From: Kryptolebias marmoratus
Taxonomy: Eukaryota > Chordata > Actinopteri > Cyprinodontiformes > Rivulidae
Direction of reading: 5' to 3'
Assembly (NCBI RefSeq): GCF_001649575.2
Contig: NC_051432.1
Span: forward strand, 22,384,716 to 22,448,715
Length of the DNA: 64,000 nt
Positions 12,403 through 25,725 of this stretch are shown piece after piece. The notes beneath the pieces were generated by a model, which searched no databases, was not told the origin of the DNA, and was given only the letters and a program-made list of their open reading frames with translations. Every line of letters starts with the position of its first letter. The stretch's first letter is position 1. Position numbers and translations under genes: made by a program.

Positions 12403-14273
12403 GTAAAAGGTCCAGTCCTCCTCAGTAAGCTGTTAATGTAAAGAGATTTGAACGGCATAAACTTCTTTTCATTGTTCTCATAACTATTTGAGGCAGTTTG
12501 TTTTTCTTCTTCTTCTTTTAAAGGGCTGGTGCTCGTAGCTTCATCGCTCATGGAAGTGATTTGAGAGTTTGTTGTTTTTAAACTGGTTATAAAAACGTCA
12601 GAGAAGAGACTGTTCTCTTGCCTGAATATGAGCGTGGCAACTTGTGGACGACTCTGTCTTCTGTCCCCCTTGTGGTGGCTCCACAATCTGTTCCTGCTTC
12701 CACACCTGCTGGCATTAAGACTAACGCTGTCTGTGCAGAAAACTAGGTGTTCAAAACTCTCACAAGCCCCTGCTTCAGAAGAAAGACAACGACTTGAGGG
12801 ATCGTCTGTGATCTGTTTACTGGTGGCAACCGTCGAGGCAAATAATACTTGTTGTAACGTGTGTTGTTTCAATATTAGTGTTGCTCAGACTGTTGCCGGG
12901 AATTAACAGGACATGTCACGGCAGACATTTTGTCTTGAAAGAGTAGGAGAATCACCTGGAAGAATATTAATTTGCAGAACTTCTAAACTGAATGCAGTCT
13001 TTGTTAAAACATCCACGTTTTACCTGCTCTTTCAAGTCAATATGTCTGTGAAAAAGGCCATTTCGATAAAAAAGTGAGGGATACTTTTTGTCAAGAGGGT
13101 AAATATAACAAAAACTGAAAGTGATCAAATCTTTCTATTAGAAAAGAAATTAAACGGTTGTTTTTTTTATTCAGGTAATCGACTTTTAGAACATTAGTGC
13201 TTCATTTTATCGCAAAATACTAGCAAGCATTTGTGAAAAATCAGCCAATGATTTCCTGTAAAAATGTCTTGTAAATCCCAAAGAAAAATCAGTGAAATGA
13301 CCCAACAGCAAAAACTCAGGGCTTATTAGATTATAGATTACATGATGTCATATTTAATTGATTAATTATATTCAGTGGAGAAATTATAACATGATTTTTA
13401 TCTGTCTGTTCCCCACTGTCTGACCTTTACTTTACGTCCTGTCTGTAGAGCAAATAAAACCCAAAAATGCTACAGAAAGTGTTTTGACCTTTGAGGAGCG
13501 CCACAGTTCATCCTCAGACAGCCGTCAGTAGTGTTTGAAGGTGTTGACAGATACTCATTTAGCCGTTTTTGCTTTAACAGATCTTTAGCATTTTCTGTTT
13601 AGTTTAATTTAAAGGTGTAATAAGAAAAATATTTCTCTTGGATGAAAAAAAAAATGGTTGCTGAACACATAAAATTAAGAATCAGGGATCAGGTGTCATA
13701 TAAAATGACTGTGTGTGAAATCTAAATACGTTTGGTTTTCAAGTCATCTGGTGGTGTCATCATATTGTAGGGTTGCATTTATTTATTTATTAGTCAGAAC
13801 TGAAGAAATGTTAGATGGTGTAAAATAGGTAAATTATTGAAAAAAAAATTAAGGTCTTCACCTTTTACCGTGGCAGTGATTTAAACAGTGATTTAAATCA
13901 AAATAAGTTTCTCTGCACAGCAAAGATTTGGACAAATTTCCATTAACCAGATATGATAAATATCTAACTGGTAGAGAACTGAAGCTGCTGGTATTAAAAT
14001 GTATGTGAAGTTTGTAAATATCTGAATAAGTCAATTAATCTCAATAAATAACACAAAACATTTCAATAAAATGTATTTAGTCAGCAATCAGAAAACAATT
14101 TCCTTGTACTGTTCATTTAAATTTTTATTTAACTTTGCGCCTTACTTTATGAGTGTTCTGTTTATTTATCATTTATATCTTATTCATTATCTTATGGTCA
14201 TGTTTACAATACAACCATATCTTTTATCATTTCAGTTTATTTGTTTTTATACTTTTGTTTGTGTCATAGGTTT

Positions 14274-14274
<1 letters not shown>

Positions 14275-14334
<60 letters not shown>
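14275..14334 (+). repeat. (ATT)n microsatellite
   Basis: About 20 uninterrupted ATT units in intergenic DNA. Confidence 0.5.
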
Positions 14335-14335
<1 letters not shown>

Positions 14336-16605
14336 GCTTTTTATTTTGGTAAATTAAAGTAAGGGAGGCTTGAAATAGTTTTAGTCTTTTTTTCATTTAT
14401 CGTTTACTCTTTATAAGAACTGGATGCAGCTGAGTTTCATGAAAACTATTAACCTCGTTGTTGCTGCTGTTTTGTCCAATGAGGGACGAAGTAAATCATG
14501 GACATACATGCATTTTAAATTTAGTATTTATCTTTCTCGAGCTTTCTTCTTTTTCTATAATAAGGCAGTATAGATTGACAAATTTGCCACACGTTTTGGG
14601 CAGGAATCAAAATGGCTCACTAAATATAAAAAGGTGAACAGTTTCTTTTCTTCTGCTGCTGCTCCAGGGGGCAGCAAAGCCTCTGTGACAAGAGGTTTGT
14701 CTTATCGTTCCTGCTGATGGTCAACGATTTCTGTTTCTGTACGTAGAAGAAAACAGAAAGACATCAGCAATGAAACGGAGAGTCCTTGTTCGTCTTAAAA
14801 TGTGAAGTGAAAACAAAGTTCCTGGTGAGGAAACTCGATTTGTTTTTGCTGCTGTTGTTGTTTGTCAAAAAGGCCAAAATGTTATCCTGGCCACAGAAAA
14901 TCTAATATAAAACATGTGTGTGTGTGTCAAGGTAGTTATGCAGATTTATAGATCTATAATTATAGTAAATAAATGCACCCACTGAGCCAATAAAATGACG
15001 TGTGTCTTTGTTTTTCTGGTATTTCATCATTTGCAGGGTGGAAAATCAAGCAGATTTGATAAACTGTAATGCATTTCTCCACATGACCTCAATGAGTAAT
15101 GATGTATGTCACTTCCTCTGATGAAAGATGGAGAAGCAAGTGTCTGGGAAAACTTTTTTGAACTATCCGTGGAGCGATGCAAATGTAAATTATGAATGCC
15201 GGCAAGTTGAAACAAAAATGATTAGCTTGTGTCACGCATGAAGCTCTAAAGTGCTGAGAGGTTTGCAAGCCGAAATGAAAGTGTCCCGCTCTGTCTGTTT
15301 TCGACAAGTTTTGAGTTTTTGTAAACAAACGTGGAAACTTTTGAGGATTTCTGCAGCCTCCATGTTTGTAGCTGGGCGTCTGGTTTCAATAGGGAACAGA
15401 GGAGTTGGGTTTTTTTCTGCCCTGCTGGAGCATATGACCTTCGACAAATTGTATGTCGTATTGGTAACGCTAAATTTCTCATTTTCTCTGTGTCAAGCTG
15501 ACTTCCTCATCTCTGTCACTCCCACACAGAAACAGTCCCGTTATCTTTCCCATCACACCACAAGACTTCTCAGTTTTCATCCCTTGTGATATTTTTGCAA
15601 CCGCAGCATTGTTGTTTTGGTTTTTTCTTTTACTAAGTTTAAGAAACATTCAGTCAATTAATGTAATTTTGTAACGACTTCCACTCAGGACTTTACAGGC
15701 TCCTGAGCCAACCCTGAACTCTCTAAGAAAATAAAACAAACAAAAACTCCTTCAAAACCTCAAGGAAAACCAAGTTGTAAAAATTACAGAGGTATCACAG
15801 AAAAAAAAACTAACAGAATGAAAATAAAACCACAACAGACTTAAGCAGTAACTTTTTTAAATAATATTTTTTGGGCTTTTGTTGTCTTTGTTTAACAGTA
15901 GATAAGGAGAGGTTAAAATGCAGCGATGGGATTCCTGCTGTTTCAGCTGCAGGGGCAAACTGCAGTGCTTTTATTGTGACGGGTCTGCTAGATGAGCTTT
16001 CAGACAGCTTGAGCAGACCAGAAAAAAAAGAAAGGATTAGTCTTGACTTTTTTTTAAGTGAGTTTCTGTTGAGACATTCTGAGCAGTCAGTATCTTACTT
16101 GCAGTAGACAGCAGTCAGAACAATAGCAGTTTGGAGAATCCGGGGGCTGTTCCAGAGAGGGTTTTAGCAAACCACAAGCAACCTCAAAAATTTCAAATTA
16201 ATTGCTAAGTTGTGGACTTTTCACTGTGTTACTTTTGCATCAGGCAGTTAGGAGGCAAACACTTTTAGTTTTGTCACACAATTCTCCAAATGTATATTGT
16301 TCTCACTGCTGGATGTTAGACATTTTTACAAAACAGTTAAAGGCAAGTCCTCCTTAAAACTGCCTCTGACACTTCACAAGTCACCAGCCGAGCTGGCCAG
16401 GTCCTGGGACAACAAGAGCTTTTATAAATGGAGCCATCGGAGACACGCTAAGCTTAAGATGCATGTTGGGCATCTTTTATTCTACAGACCGAAGTATGTC
16501 ACACCCTCAGGCTGAGATGCCATCTGACATTTTCATATATTGATCTGTCATTACTGCCTTTAGAGGCTCAGGAGGCCCAAAGGCAGCAGGCTGACCTTAA
16601 CCCCT

Positions 16606-16608
<3 letters not shown>

Positions 16609-16652
<44 letters not shown>
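16609..16652 (+). repeat. (TA)n microsatellite
   Basis: About 22 uninterrupted AT dinucleotides. A shorter (TA)n of about 12 units lies at 18372-18396. Confidence 0.5.
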
Positions 16653-16655
<3 letters not shown>

Positions 16656-16756
16656 TTTTATGTTTGAAACAAAAACAACTGAAGACATTTAATTAATTAA
16701 ACTTGGTTTTGAATGTTGAATAAAATCATTAGATAATTGTTATCAGATGATTATGT

Positions 16757-17080
16757 AAATACCTCTGTGTGCGTGCGTCTGTGTGTGTGTCTTCTAGCCC
16801 ATGAATCACTGTACAGATTTTAATGAAACTCAGAAAGTATCGTTGGATGCATGTCTAAAAGTGATAGGTTTTGGAGTCAACCTGATTCAAGTGGGCTACT
16901 ACAGGTAATCAAACTTCAAACAAAAATAGCTACAGCTCAGTCAGTTTTACAGATATTGAGCTAAAAATTGTTTTGATAGTAGCTGAGATTCATTCTCAAC
17001 ACATGCTGTAAACACTAACAGATCCTGCAGTATCTTTGTTTAAAACTTTTGCATGCAAGGCAGCGGGTGTAATGGGCATT
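16757..17080 (+). repeat. Dispersed repeat family A, copy 1
   Basis: Shares a colinear series of phrases with copies on the other strand at 59640-59950, 31730-32040 and 26755-26900: a TG-rich start, 'TTTTGGAGTCAAC', a 'TTACAGATATTGAGCT' block, 'TAGTAGCTGAGA', 'CAACACATGCTGTAAACACT' and 'TTTAAAACTTTTGCATGCA'. It is diverged and has no coding capacity. The superfamily is not known to me. Confidence 0.5.
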
Positions 17081-19139
17081 GAGGAGTAATACTTTAATTA
17101 TTATTTCAGAACCACAACTAGAGATATAAGGATGTTAAAGTGCATTTTTAATGTGCAGAGCAGCATGAAAATTTCCAGGAGCTCATAAATTACCCAAGAA
17201 TGTTTCAATAACTGCAAGTTTCTTCGTTAGTTCTTGTTTTACTGGAATCCGAAAGAATTTTTTTCTGAAAGTACAAAATGAGAAGACTATGGATCTTTAC
17301 CATGAGAAACTTTACGAAAACAATAACGTGAATCCTAAAGAATGCTTTCTCTATTACAGCCAAATAGGCTGTATTTGCATGTTAAAATAAGCTGCATGAT
17401 ATGCATCGAGTCTTTTTGAACTTTTACTCAAAGTTCCATGGAAGAGCTATATGGTAATTTTATTCTTATCTATGATTGTTTGATTATCTAAACTTTTGCA
17501 GCGACGGTGGTATCCACCATTACAGTTAGCGTGACCCCGATCAGTGATCAGCATTTCCTGTCTTTTTGTTTTTTCTTTATATAGCTATTCACTTCCCGTT
17601 CGGTAACAACCACAAACATTCCTATAACGCTTGCAGCATCACAGTCCTGACCAGCTGATTGTGTGAATACAAATAGCTTCTGAGCACGATTACCATAAAC
17701 TGTAAAGTTTTACCAGCTATCAGAGGTTAGTTTTTAAATAATGAAGGGAAAGCCTTCAACAGTGGTGACAGCAGTAATACTACCGCTCTGATGAGCAACT
17801 TACAGTAACAATTTAAACAAAAAGAATTTTAAAAAAACACAGATCAGCTCTGGCTTCTCAAAGCAAACCAGTCATCTCAAAATATATTAGTAAATTGCTG
17901 CATTTAAAGTTTAAATTTTATCGGTATTAGGAGAAAAAAAACATTGAACACACCAACTAAAAAGATGTTTTTATACACACATGCTGATGTTTAAGGTGTG
18001 TGTTTAATGTTCACAGCTTGTCTGAGGAATCTGTCATTCATGTATATCTGAGAGTTGTCATTAGTCAGTCTGTTATCATTGGAAATGTTGCTATTTGGTC
18101 ATAAACCAAAGTGTTCAGGAAAAAAGTAAAAGAAAAAATAAAACAGACACAGTTGTAGCGTTAAAGCTCACGGGAAGCATAATACAAATAAAAGTGATCA
18201 ACGCATTAAAAAAAAAGAGATATTTTAACCTGGGCTACATTTTGTTTTGTCAAAAACATTTAAAGACAGTGAAATAATAATTAATTAATTTTTGCATGTT
18301 ATAAATATAAATAAAGAACATATGGCAATTCTAATCTAATCTGATCATAGATTAATTTCTAGCCGATTGGCATATATATATATATATATATATATAGTTT
18401 GTTTGCCTCAGGTGGGGCATGAACTCTAATTCTCATCTCGTTGTTTGAGCCAAACTGTGCAGACGCAGACAGCAGGAAAAAAAAAAAAAACCTGTCAGGT
18501 ATCTCAATTTTTAAATGACTTTTTTTTTTCCTTTCTGAAAGCTGTTTCTGTAAAGCTTGTTGCTCTCGTGTGACATTTCTCTGCCACAGTTCAGGGCTGA
18601 GCTTCACCATTCTCAGGTTCTGAGTGATCTACTTTCCTGCGGACAGCTTCCTCTGCTTTCACTCATGTGTTAACCATTTTCTTCCTGCTCAGACTCATCT
18701 CACAGAAAACTGAGACTTTTTTTTACCAAATACCCAGGCAGAGATACTTTCCATGATGCCTTTATGCACATTTAGGACTTGGTTTCAGTTGACTCATTTA
18801 ATTACATTATACTCAGATTGTATTCATGGTCATTCTAAAGAAGTTCTTTCCCAGATTAGACAAAGTGAGTAATCTACAGCTACAGAATGAACCACTTTGT
18901 TTGACGTTAACCCAACAAACTTCGGTACAATTTCCTGTTTTATGTTTACACAGGTTAGAATCCAGTTGTTTCATTATTTTTCCATGGTCCAATTTTCTAA
19001 TTTAGGACACTTCAAAAAAAACAAAACTTGTGATATGCAACGCAATTTCCCCCTTTGATGTAATCTAAAACTCTTTTGCTGTTGTGAGGATTGTTTCGTT
19101 TTGGTCACAGCAGTGCAAGTCATGATCACGTCCTGCTGC

Positions 19140-19580
19140 ATTTCTGTCAGGAACGGGGCGGAAGGAGGCGAACCCAGAATACAGACTCATCTTGAAGCAG
19201 ACTAACTTATTAAACTAAAGAACAAACCAAAACAAAAGCTGACATGGCAGCAAAAACAGAAAACATAAACTAAAACCAAAATAATGACATGAACCAAATT
19301 ACAGACGGAATCAGCAAGGCGGAGACGGAACAAAAACACAACAATGAACCAGCAGAGTAGTGGAGAAAGTGACCGGGTTTTATGCACTGAAGATAACGAG
19401 ATAAGTGGGAACAGGTGAGTGATGCAAATTGTAGACAGGTGGAGATGGGCGTGGCAGAGAGACAAGAGAGTAACTGAGGAGTGAATAGTGACAGAAACAA
19501 AGGCACGACTAAACAACAACTAAACTAAGACAAGGACAGCTGAACACAAACAGGAAACAAATAAACAAAAACCCACAATT
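19140..19580 (+). repeat. A-rich interspersed repeat-like segment
   Basis: Purine-skewed stretch from 'GGAACGGGGCGGAAGGAGGC' through many AACAAAC / AAACTAA runs to 'AAATAAACAAAAACCCACAA'. The composition differs sharply from its flanks and resembles A-rich dispersed fish repeats. Minus-strand open frames here only reflect the T-rich complement. No ends or target duplication were identified. Confidence 0.5.
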
Positions 19581-20702
19581 TCTCTAGTAAGGCTGATTAT
19601 TTTTGCCCGCAGCCTTCGTCTGTGTTTTCCTGCCGTCTCATAAACCAGTGGGTCGGTTTTACTTGAACTCTCAGAAAATAATCAATGGATGTACATCCAC
19701 AACTGATTAATGTTGTGGATGTTGTGGGTGTTTTATTCCTTCAAGAAATGCTATTTCCATTGTAGCTGTATCTATTTTTTGGGGTAAGATCATGATGATA
19801 ACTTCTTCTGATAACTTCTTTTTCGATTGTATTTTGTCAAATGGCTCCTTTATTGTGGGCCAATAACAAGGAAGGCTGCATGACAGACGTTTTGTACGTA
19901 TTTTTGTCCTGATAAATCACAAACATTTTGAGGTAATTGATAAATGTTCCACTTCTTGACTCTGCAAGCAAAACTTATCATGTCAATAAAATCTATGGGC
20001 ATCACAAAAGTCACAAGAACTCTTCCCCTTTGGAAGAATTACTGACAATGTGGAACAAACTCTCAAACTGCCTGGTAATCATTTAGAAAAGTTACCAATG
20101 CCGCTTTTATTTCCAATCAGTTAACAATCTTGCAAATAAGTCTAATTTACTGTAACCTTAAAACAGAAAATACAAACATAAAGGGAATTACACTTTAAAT
20201 AAGGTTGACTATGTTTCGTGACTTACTCACCCATTTGGTGTACATTTGACTCCCATTGGCGCTGAAAACCTGAGTCATGTGCGTAATCTTGTGAGTGTAG
20301 GGACTGCTTGTGACTGCCATGATGAGTTCTGCAAAAATAGAAACAAAATCCTGTCACTTAGGAATACATTTATATACATTTATATTCAGTTACCCTTGTT
20401 AGGTGTGTATATAAACATTTTATTTCTTTTTAACCAGAAGAACAAACTGTTTTTTGTGGTATAAACTCCCTTCTTTGTGTTGTTGTTGTTGGTACATGAC
20501 ACGCTGGCGGTGAAACATTGTGCTGATCAGGCAGTTGCATCACGATCATGCATGAAAAATACATTCTCTCTCCATCGCTGCTATTATGAATTATGATTTT
20601 GCACAACGCCAAAAGTGGATGCTAAAGTGAAAGCCACGCTTTGTGGAAACTTCACTCTTCTTCTTTCACATACCAGACTTCTCCCGTTTCACTCACGATG
20701 TA

Positions 20703-20711
20703 GGAAATTCC
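20703..20711. promoter_or_regulatory. Possible NF-kB-like palindrome upstream of TNF ligand
   Basis: GGAAATTCC is a near-consensus kappa-B half-palindrome about 700 bases before the TNF-ligand start. TNF-family ligands are commonly NF-kB targets, but a nine-base match alone is weak evidence. Confidence 0.5.
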
Positions 20712-21221
20712 GGCGCAGGTTTCTGATCACAGCTTCATCTTCTGTGACTTGCTGAAACCCATCTTTCTGTGCCGGATGTGCACAGGTGGGCTTCCTTTAG
20801 GGATCCCCCCCAGCGTTGTGCATGACCAGGTTTATAGTGACAGTCGTAGAATTGTCACCTTTACGCACAGGTGTCTTTCATCCAGATAGCGAATCGATTT
20901 GTTTGATCCTTTACTTATTTTGGGGCTACTGTGGATCTGCATGGTGAAGAAAATGTGAGGCTTATAGTTTTGACTGTAACGGAATGGTAAACCCTCGGGC
21001 AACACTTTTCTGTCTCCCTTTCGTTTTCCACCGCACTCGCTCCCTCTCCGAGGCGCGCGTACTTGCGCAACAGAGAGACAGACGCGGAAAATCTGCTTGT
21101 CTAGTTTTCTCACCTCCTGTAAAGAGCCCTGAACGAGGGAGGTGGTGGGGGGGAGGCGAGAGGGAAACCCATGACTTCCGCGTTTTTCCTCTGTCTGAAA
21201 CTGCGCGTTGTACAAGTTGCG

Positions 21222-21230
21222 CATAAATAG
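21222..21230 (+). promoter_or_regulatory. TATA-like box of the TNF ligand gene
   Basis: CATAAATAG lies about 190 bases upstream of the first ATG at the end of a CpG-richer stretch (GCGCGCGTACTTGCGC near 21053). The position fits a short 5' UTR beginning near 21250. No transcript evidence. Confidence 0.5.
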
Positions 21231-21419
21231 CCTTCATGGAGCCAAGGGCGGCCACACACTCTGAGACTCGACCACGGCTGAAGTGCGCAACAAGGAGTTG
21301 ACTGTCTGCTGGACGCATCCGGTGGAGTTCCTACCTCTTCCATTCGCTCCGTTTAATCCACTTTTCTCCCAGAAGAAGGGAAGTTTGTGGACTTTCTTCA
21401 GACACCTTACGGCGGATTC

Positions 21420-22454
21420 ATGGGACAGCAGGACAATCAAGCGGACGTCGAGTCTCTCCAGAAGAGCGAGCACCGGCGTGGAAGCTGCGTGAACATTTTC
21501 CTCTTCATGTCCATCTTTGTCCTGTTTCTCTCGGTGACAGCTCTGGCTGTCTGTGGAGTGATGGTTGTGAGAGAACTGCGATCCGAAGTGCGAAAATCCT
21601 TTCGGCTCTCTGAATTTGGGACTGTTGAGAAGCTCCAAGGAACACAAGGTCCACCAACTTTTAAGGTAAGTGCATTTGTCCCAAAAATGTGTTCTGCTCT
21701 TATCATAAAATCTATCATCCACTCTTTTTTTTTATCTCTGCACATTATCTAATCCTTATAATCTTTCCCCCTTTCTAACAGATGCAGAATTTTGCCTACG
21801 TTGAAGCTACCTCATGTAAGTATTTTATTTGCTAAAAACACCCAAACTAGCTTTACTGAAATATTTAACTTTAAAATCTTTTAGTTTGAACTCTTTTGAA
21901 TTCAACAGTTTCCTGTTTTAGTGCCATAATGAGAAATTTTCTGCATTTTTTGTATCGGCTCATATAAAAATGTCTTGGTTTTTTTTTTCCACTCATAGTT
22001 GTATGTCTAGACAGCATGCTGGTGGTGTCCTGTGTAAACATCTTCTAATGTGTGCATGTGTTTGTCTCCTCCTTCAGGCGAAGTAAAGGACGGCATGATG
22101 AAGTGGTCCCCAGTCACATATGGTGAAAGGAGCTCTATAGGAAGCAACTTTGCCTTTGACGATGTCCAGCAGTCCCTGAGTCCGCGGCAGATGGGGACCT
22201 ACTTCATATACATTGAGGTCAACCTCACCTGCACCTCCACTTGCAGTGCAGGTGAAATAAAGCTGAAAGTGGGCAGCAAGCTCACCTGCGATGTGGAGCT
22301 TCCAGCACATGAAAGATCTGTGACAAAGAAGTGCTGGACTGTAAGCCAATTAGATACAGAAGGATTGGTCACTCGGATGGTGACAAGTGGCAACCTGGAG
22401 AACTGGAAACTGGAAATGACCGGTTCTGGACTTGGGATGTTCCTCATCGACTGA
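21420..22454 (+). CDS. TNF superfamily ligand, CD70/TNFSF9-like by position, complete
   Basis: Type II membrane cytokine, 218 residues from three exons: 21420-21665, 21782-21815, 22078-22454, with clean GT-AG junctions (GTAAGT donors) and joined frames. The start is the ATG of MGQQDNQADVESL; the frame upstream has no earlier ATG. Residues about 28-53 form one hydrophobic anchor (NIFLFMSIFVLFLSVTALAV), followed by a stalk. Exon 3 carries a divergent TNF homology domain: MGTYFIYIEVNLTC stands where the family has GLYFVYSQV.F, and the chain ends GSGLGMFLID, the usual last beta strand. The six or so Cys residues suggest one or two disulphides. The place beside tnfsf14 matches mammalian CD70-TNFSF9-TNFSF14, so this is probably the local partner, but the domain is too diverged to name from sequence alone. 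Expected trimeric surface ligand of immune cells (inference). Confidence 0.5.
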
Positions 22455-22738
22455 GAAGCTGCAGCGCGACAGCAATCATCTGGACGCAGATGCAACATGT
22501 GGGTCATAACCCACTGATGAGAACACCAGTGGGTGCGCTTTTATGTCCAGAAAGGTGAAAATGTGCAGATACCGGTGTCGATTTTAAGTTCTTCCACCTG
22601 AGGTGCAAGACAAAAAAGCCTTAGCAGAATTATCAGGTGAAAGTTCAGGGGAGAAAAAACTCAGTTAAGATGCAAACAGCAAATGGAAAAGACTTTAAAC
22701 GAACCTCATTCTATGTAAATATGATTGTTTTTCACTGT

Positions 22739-22780
22739 ATTTATTTGATGACATGCACCTATTTATCCACTTGTATTTAT
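22739..22780 (+). promoter_or_regulatory. AU-rich element cluster in the TNF ligand 3' UTR
   Basis: Overlapping and spaced ATTTA pentamers (ATTTATTTG at 22739, ATTTATCC at 22761, GTATTTATAA at 22773) lie about 285 bases after the stop. This pattern destabilises cytokine mRNAs such as TNF. Confidence 0.5.
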
Positions 22781-23153
22781 AAGGACATAAAGATATTCTG
22801 TGTTTAAGTTGTATTTCGATGTAGATGTCACTACATTTGCCATGTGCAGTACATTCTGTGGATGAATGTGACTTTATAGCTCTGTTTTTCTTCAGTTATA
22901 AGCATAACATTTAGGAAAAAGGTGGGAGTGCGCATCGAGGAGTGATGAGGTCAAACGTTTTTTAGAAACAAAATTTTGCAATCAGACTTGGTCGGAATGA
23001 GTGGAATAAGTTTGTGTTAATTTGTTCATTTGATTTGGGACAATGCACATTCCACGTGAAAACTTATAAGCTGAGAAGATGCTTTGCTTATGAGAAAACT
23101 GTAAGTCCTGTGGACAAACTATTATGTGTTGAATGTATTTTATTGTAATCCAC

Positions 23154-23159
23154 ATTAAA
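23154..23159 (+). terminator. TNF ligand poly(A) signal ATTAAA
   Basis: ATTAAA about 700 bases after the stop, followed within 30 bases by T/GT-rich sequence (GGTTTTTTTTTCTTTTGTGTG). The likely 3' UTR is thus 22455 to about 23180. Confidence 0.5.
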
Positions 23160-24699
23160 GATGGATATAATAAGCCCGAAGGTTTTTTTTTCTTTTGTGT
23201 GCGTAAGAATTAAAAAATGACAGACGCGAAAGTGATGTCAGCGCAGCGTGAAGTGGAATATGTGAAACTTTTATAAGTAAAGGAAAGTTCCCTGTTGTCA
23301 CGGAGTCAGAAACGAGAACTGGATGCACATCACATCCTGTTTATTTATCGTAGAAAGTCGTTTCGAAAAAAAAAAAAAAAAAAGAGCTGCGGGTCGGGTC
23401 AGCAAACAGCCTATAAAACCAAAGGTGCAGATGTCAAACAGTGTATTTCCTGCTGTTGCGACGCAAATTCTGTTTTTCTTTTCACAAGCAAATACATACA
23501 AAATTAGCATAAAGTTTGCAGTCATTTAAAAAGAAAATTTACTTTCAATTTAAATTAGAGAACAGTTTTGGCATATTTATTACTTTTATTGAAATATAAT
23601 CACAGTTTATTTCCTTAAATTCACCCGTATTACGCATCAGACTGTAAAAGCAACACGTGCAACAGATTATTTTAAAAGGCCAATAACATAGGATGACTCT
23701 GGGTATTTTCCTTTAAGTGATTATAATGAGGAGAAAATATTTACGGTAATAAATCAACTGAAACCTATGATAAATTTATTGGAAGGCACACATAACTCCT
23801 GATTCCGTATGAGAAATGACTTTTCAGAAACCTGATTTTCTTGCCACAGAGTCTGTTCGGATTTCTTTTAAACACAGACTCTCCTAGTTGTACATTTTGT
23901 CATTTCCCGGAAAGACAGCAAAAGTAAAATTTTTATTTTTTGGTATTTTGGTTCTAATAAAACACGAGGCTAGGTTTATATATTTTTTTAATCAGCTAAA
24001 ATAACGAGGCCTAAGTAATGTGTGATGTGCTTTTCCACCTTCTGCATCCATTACGCAGAGGTTAAACATGATTTTTAAGTTCCATTTTCCATCGTCTGAA
24101 GTATCTCTAAATCATTTTTTCTCCTCTGATTTTTTTCTTTTTCTTGCGCTCCACTTGCTTTATGGAGTGCTACATCAACTTTCAGCTCAGCGCCTGGCTG
24201 CATCACCCACAACTTTACTGTTTTGACTCACCACTTTCTAGCATGGTTTTCGCAAGCAGCATGAAGCCATTTTCACACTAAAAACAAGCGAATGTTCAAA
24301 ATGAAAACAGCAGACTGACAGTAAGCAGCTAATCAGTGAACGTTTAGAGGAAGACCAAAATCCGAGATAAGAGACTAAATCTGGAACATGCTGCAAAATG
24401 AACAAGAGGACTCTGCAAACTGTTAAACGTGGAGATTATTGTAATTTATAAAGATGATTCTGCCGCTTCTAAGCAGCTATGAAGTGATAATTTGCTGTTT
24501 AACAGTTCAAATATTTTCTTTTTGAGTATTAACCTCCAGCAGTAATGTCTTCATGTCTTTTTATGCTGCATGCATGGATGTGATCACTGGTGCTGATCTG
24601 CAATGATACTGAAGATTTCAAACGAGCACACACAGAAATATTTAAAGTTTGATTTAATGTCTTGCTTGAATTATGGTAGCTTGAGTGAGGACAGAGGAC

Positions 24700-24775
24700 G
24701 CAGAAGACAGAGTTAGATGGAGGAGGAGGACGTGCTGTGGTGACCCCTGAAAAGGGAACAGCCAAAAGAAAATGA
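24700..24775 (+). repeat. Fragment of a SINE/LINE 3' tail
   Basis: 'GCTGTGGTGACCCCTGAAAA' followed by 'GGGAACAGCCAAAAGAAAAT' matches the conserved 3' end (GTGGCGACCCCT...GGGA.AAGCC.AAAGAA) of a widespread fish retroposon. The related tail of the SINE at 50525-50699 is on the other strand. Confidence 0.5.
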
Positions 24776-25725
24776 AGTTGTTTTTTGTTTTAATTGGCAC
24801 ACCTTTGCTATTTTAAATCCTGTCCATCTGCCAGTTTTTAAAGCTTGCTTAAAGTGATGTCACATTCAGACTGCTAAATAACTAAACAAAATATTTTATT
24901 TTATCCTCATGAAAAAACTTAAAAACACACACGTTTCCCTGCAGCTCGAACAAGTGGCCAAACAAACTTTAATTAGCCACTCAATTAGCTGCTCCTGTGT
25001 GACACATAAGGAAGCAGACTTACCTTAAAGGTATGGTTTGCTGCAGCCAGGACTCTTTGCATGCAGCATGCCACAACGCTTTGCTAACTTTGCCTCCTCT
25101 TCCATGTGGCATAACACCTACGCTGTTGCATCCTGCCAGGTGCTTTCAGTCACACATAAACATCGTTACGCCTCTCCAGAGGGCTGAGAGGGAGAGAAAC
25201 GTGTCTAATATCTCATCTCCAGGGCCTTCCTTTCCAAAGCAAAGCTAAGTAGAAGAAACTTAAACATTAGACTTTATTTTAGATGTTAAATCAGAATGAG
25301 AAATGTGATTTATAGAGCTGTTTTTCATAGGTTAAACCCCTCTGATCATGTAGATTTTTCATGCAACTAATCATTTTATTGCTTAAATGACAAACTATAA
25401 CCTTCATTTCATTAATCATAATTAATGCTAATAAATCAGTTCCCACACACCTCCATCTTTGCTGCTCTCTTTTTAGCTTTTAAAACCCTCTAATCCTCTG
25501 CAAAACCTTGACTCCCAAGAGGCACTATGCTCCTAAGCAACCCATAATGTGCTGTTGTTGTAAGACAGGTAATGTTAATTCATATTCTGTAAGGTAACAA
25601 GATGAGATCCTTTAATTCCTTATGTGCAAAACAAAATGGCTAACTGAAGGGTGTTACGCTGCTGGTACACAAGGACAAGAAACTCATATCTGTTTTAATA
25701 AACAAACAAAAATAACAGTAGATAC

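Larger units (their letters stand above)
11260..21215. other. 10-kb gene-free spacer between plpp2 and a TNF ligand
   Basis: No recognisable exon on either strand. It contains a Tc1 transposase relic (11650-12402), (ATT)n at 14275-14334, (TA)n at 16609-16652 and 18372-18396, a copy of a dispersed repeat (16757-17080) and an A-rich repeat (19140-19580). The right end becomes CpG-richer toward the TNF promoter (about 20980-21240). Confidence 0.5.

Noticed and set aside
12381..12872. 163-codon open frame on the minus strand
   Set aside because: Long for chance, but there is no recognisable domain, no codon pattern, no splice support, and it overlaps the end of the Tc1 relic.
14071..14352. Open frame through the (ATT)n repeat
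   Set aside because: A poly-Tyr product of a microsatellite, not a gene.
21387..21419. N-terminal extension of the TNF ligand
   Set aside because: The open frame begins with GTG; the first ATG is at 21420 and gives a normal short cytoplasmic tail.
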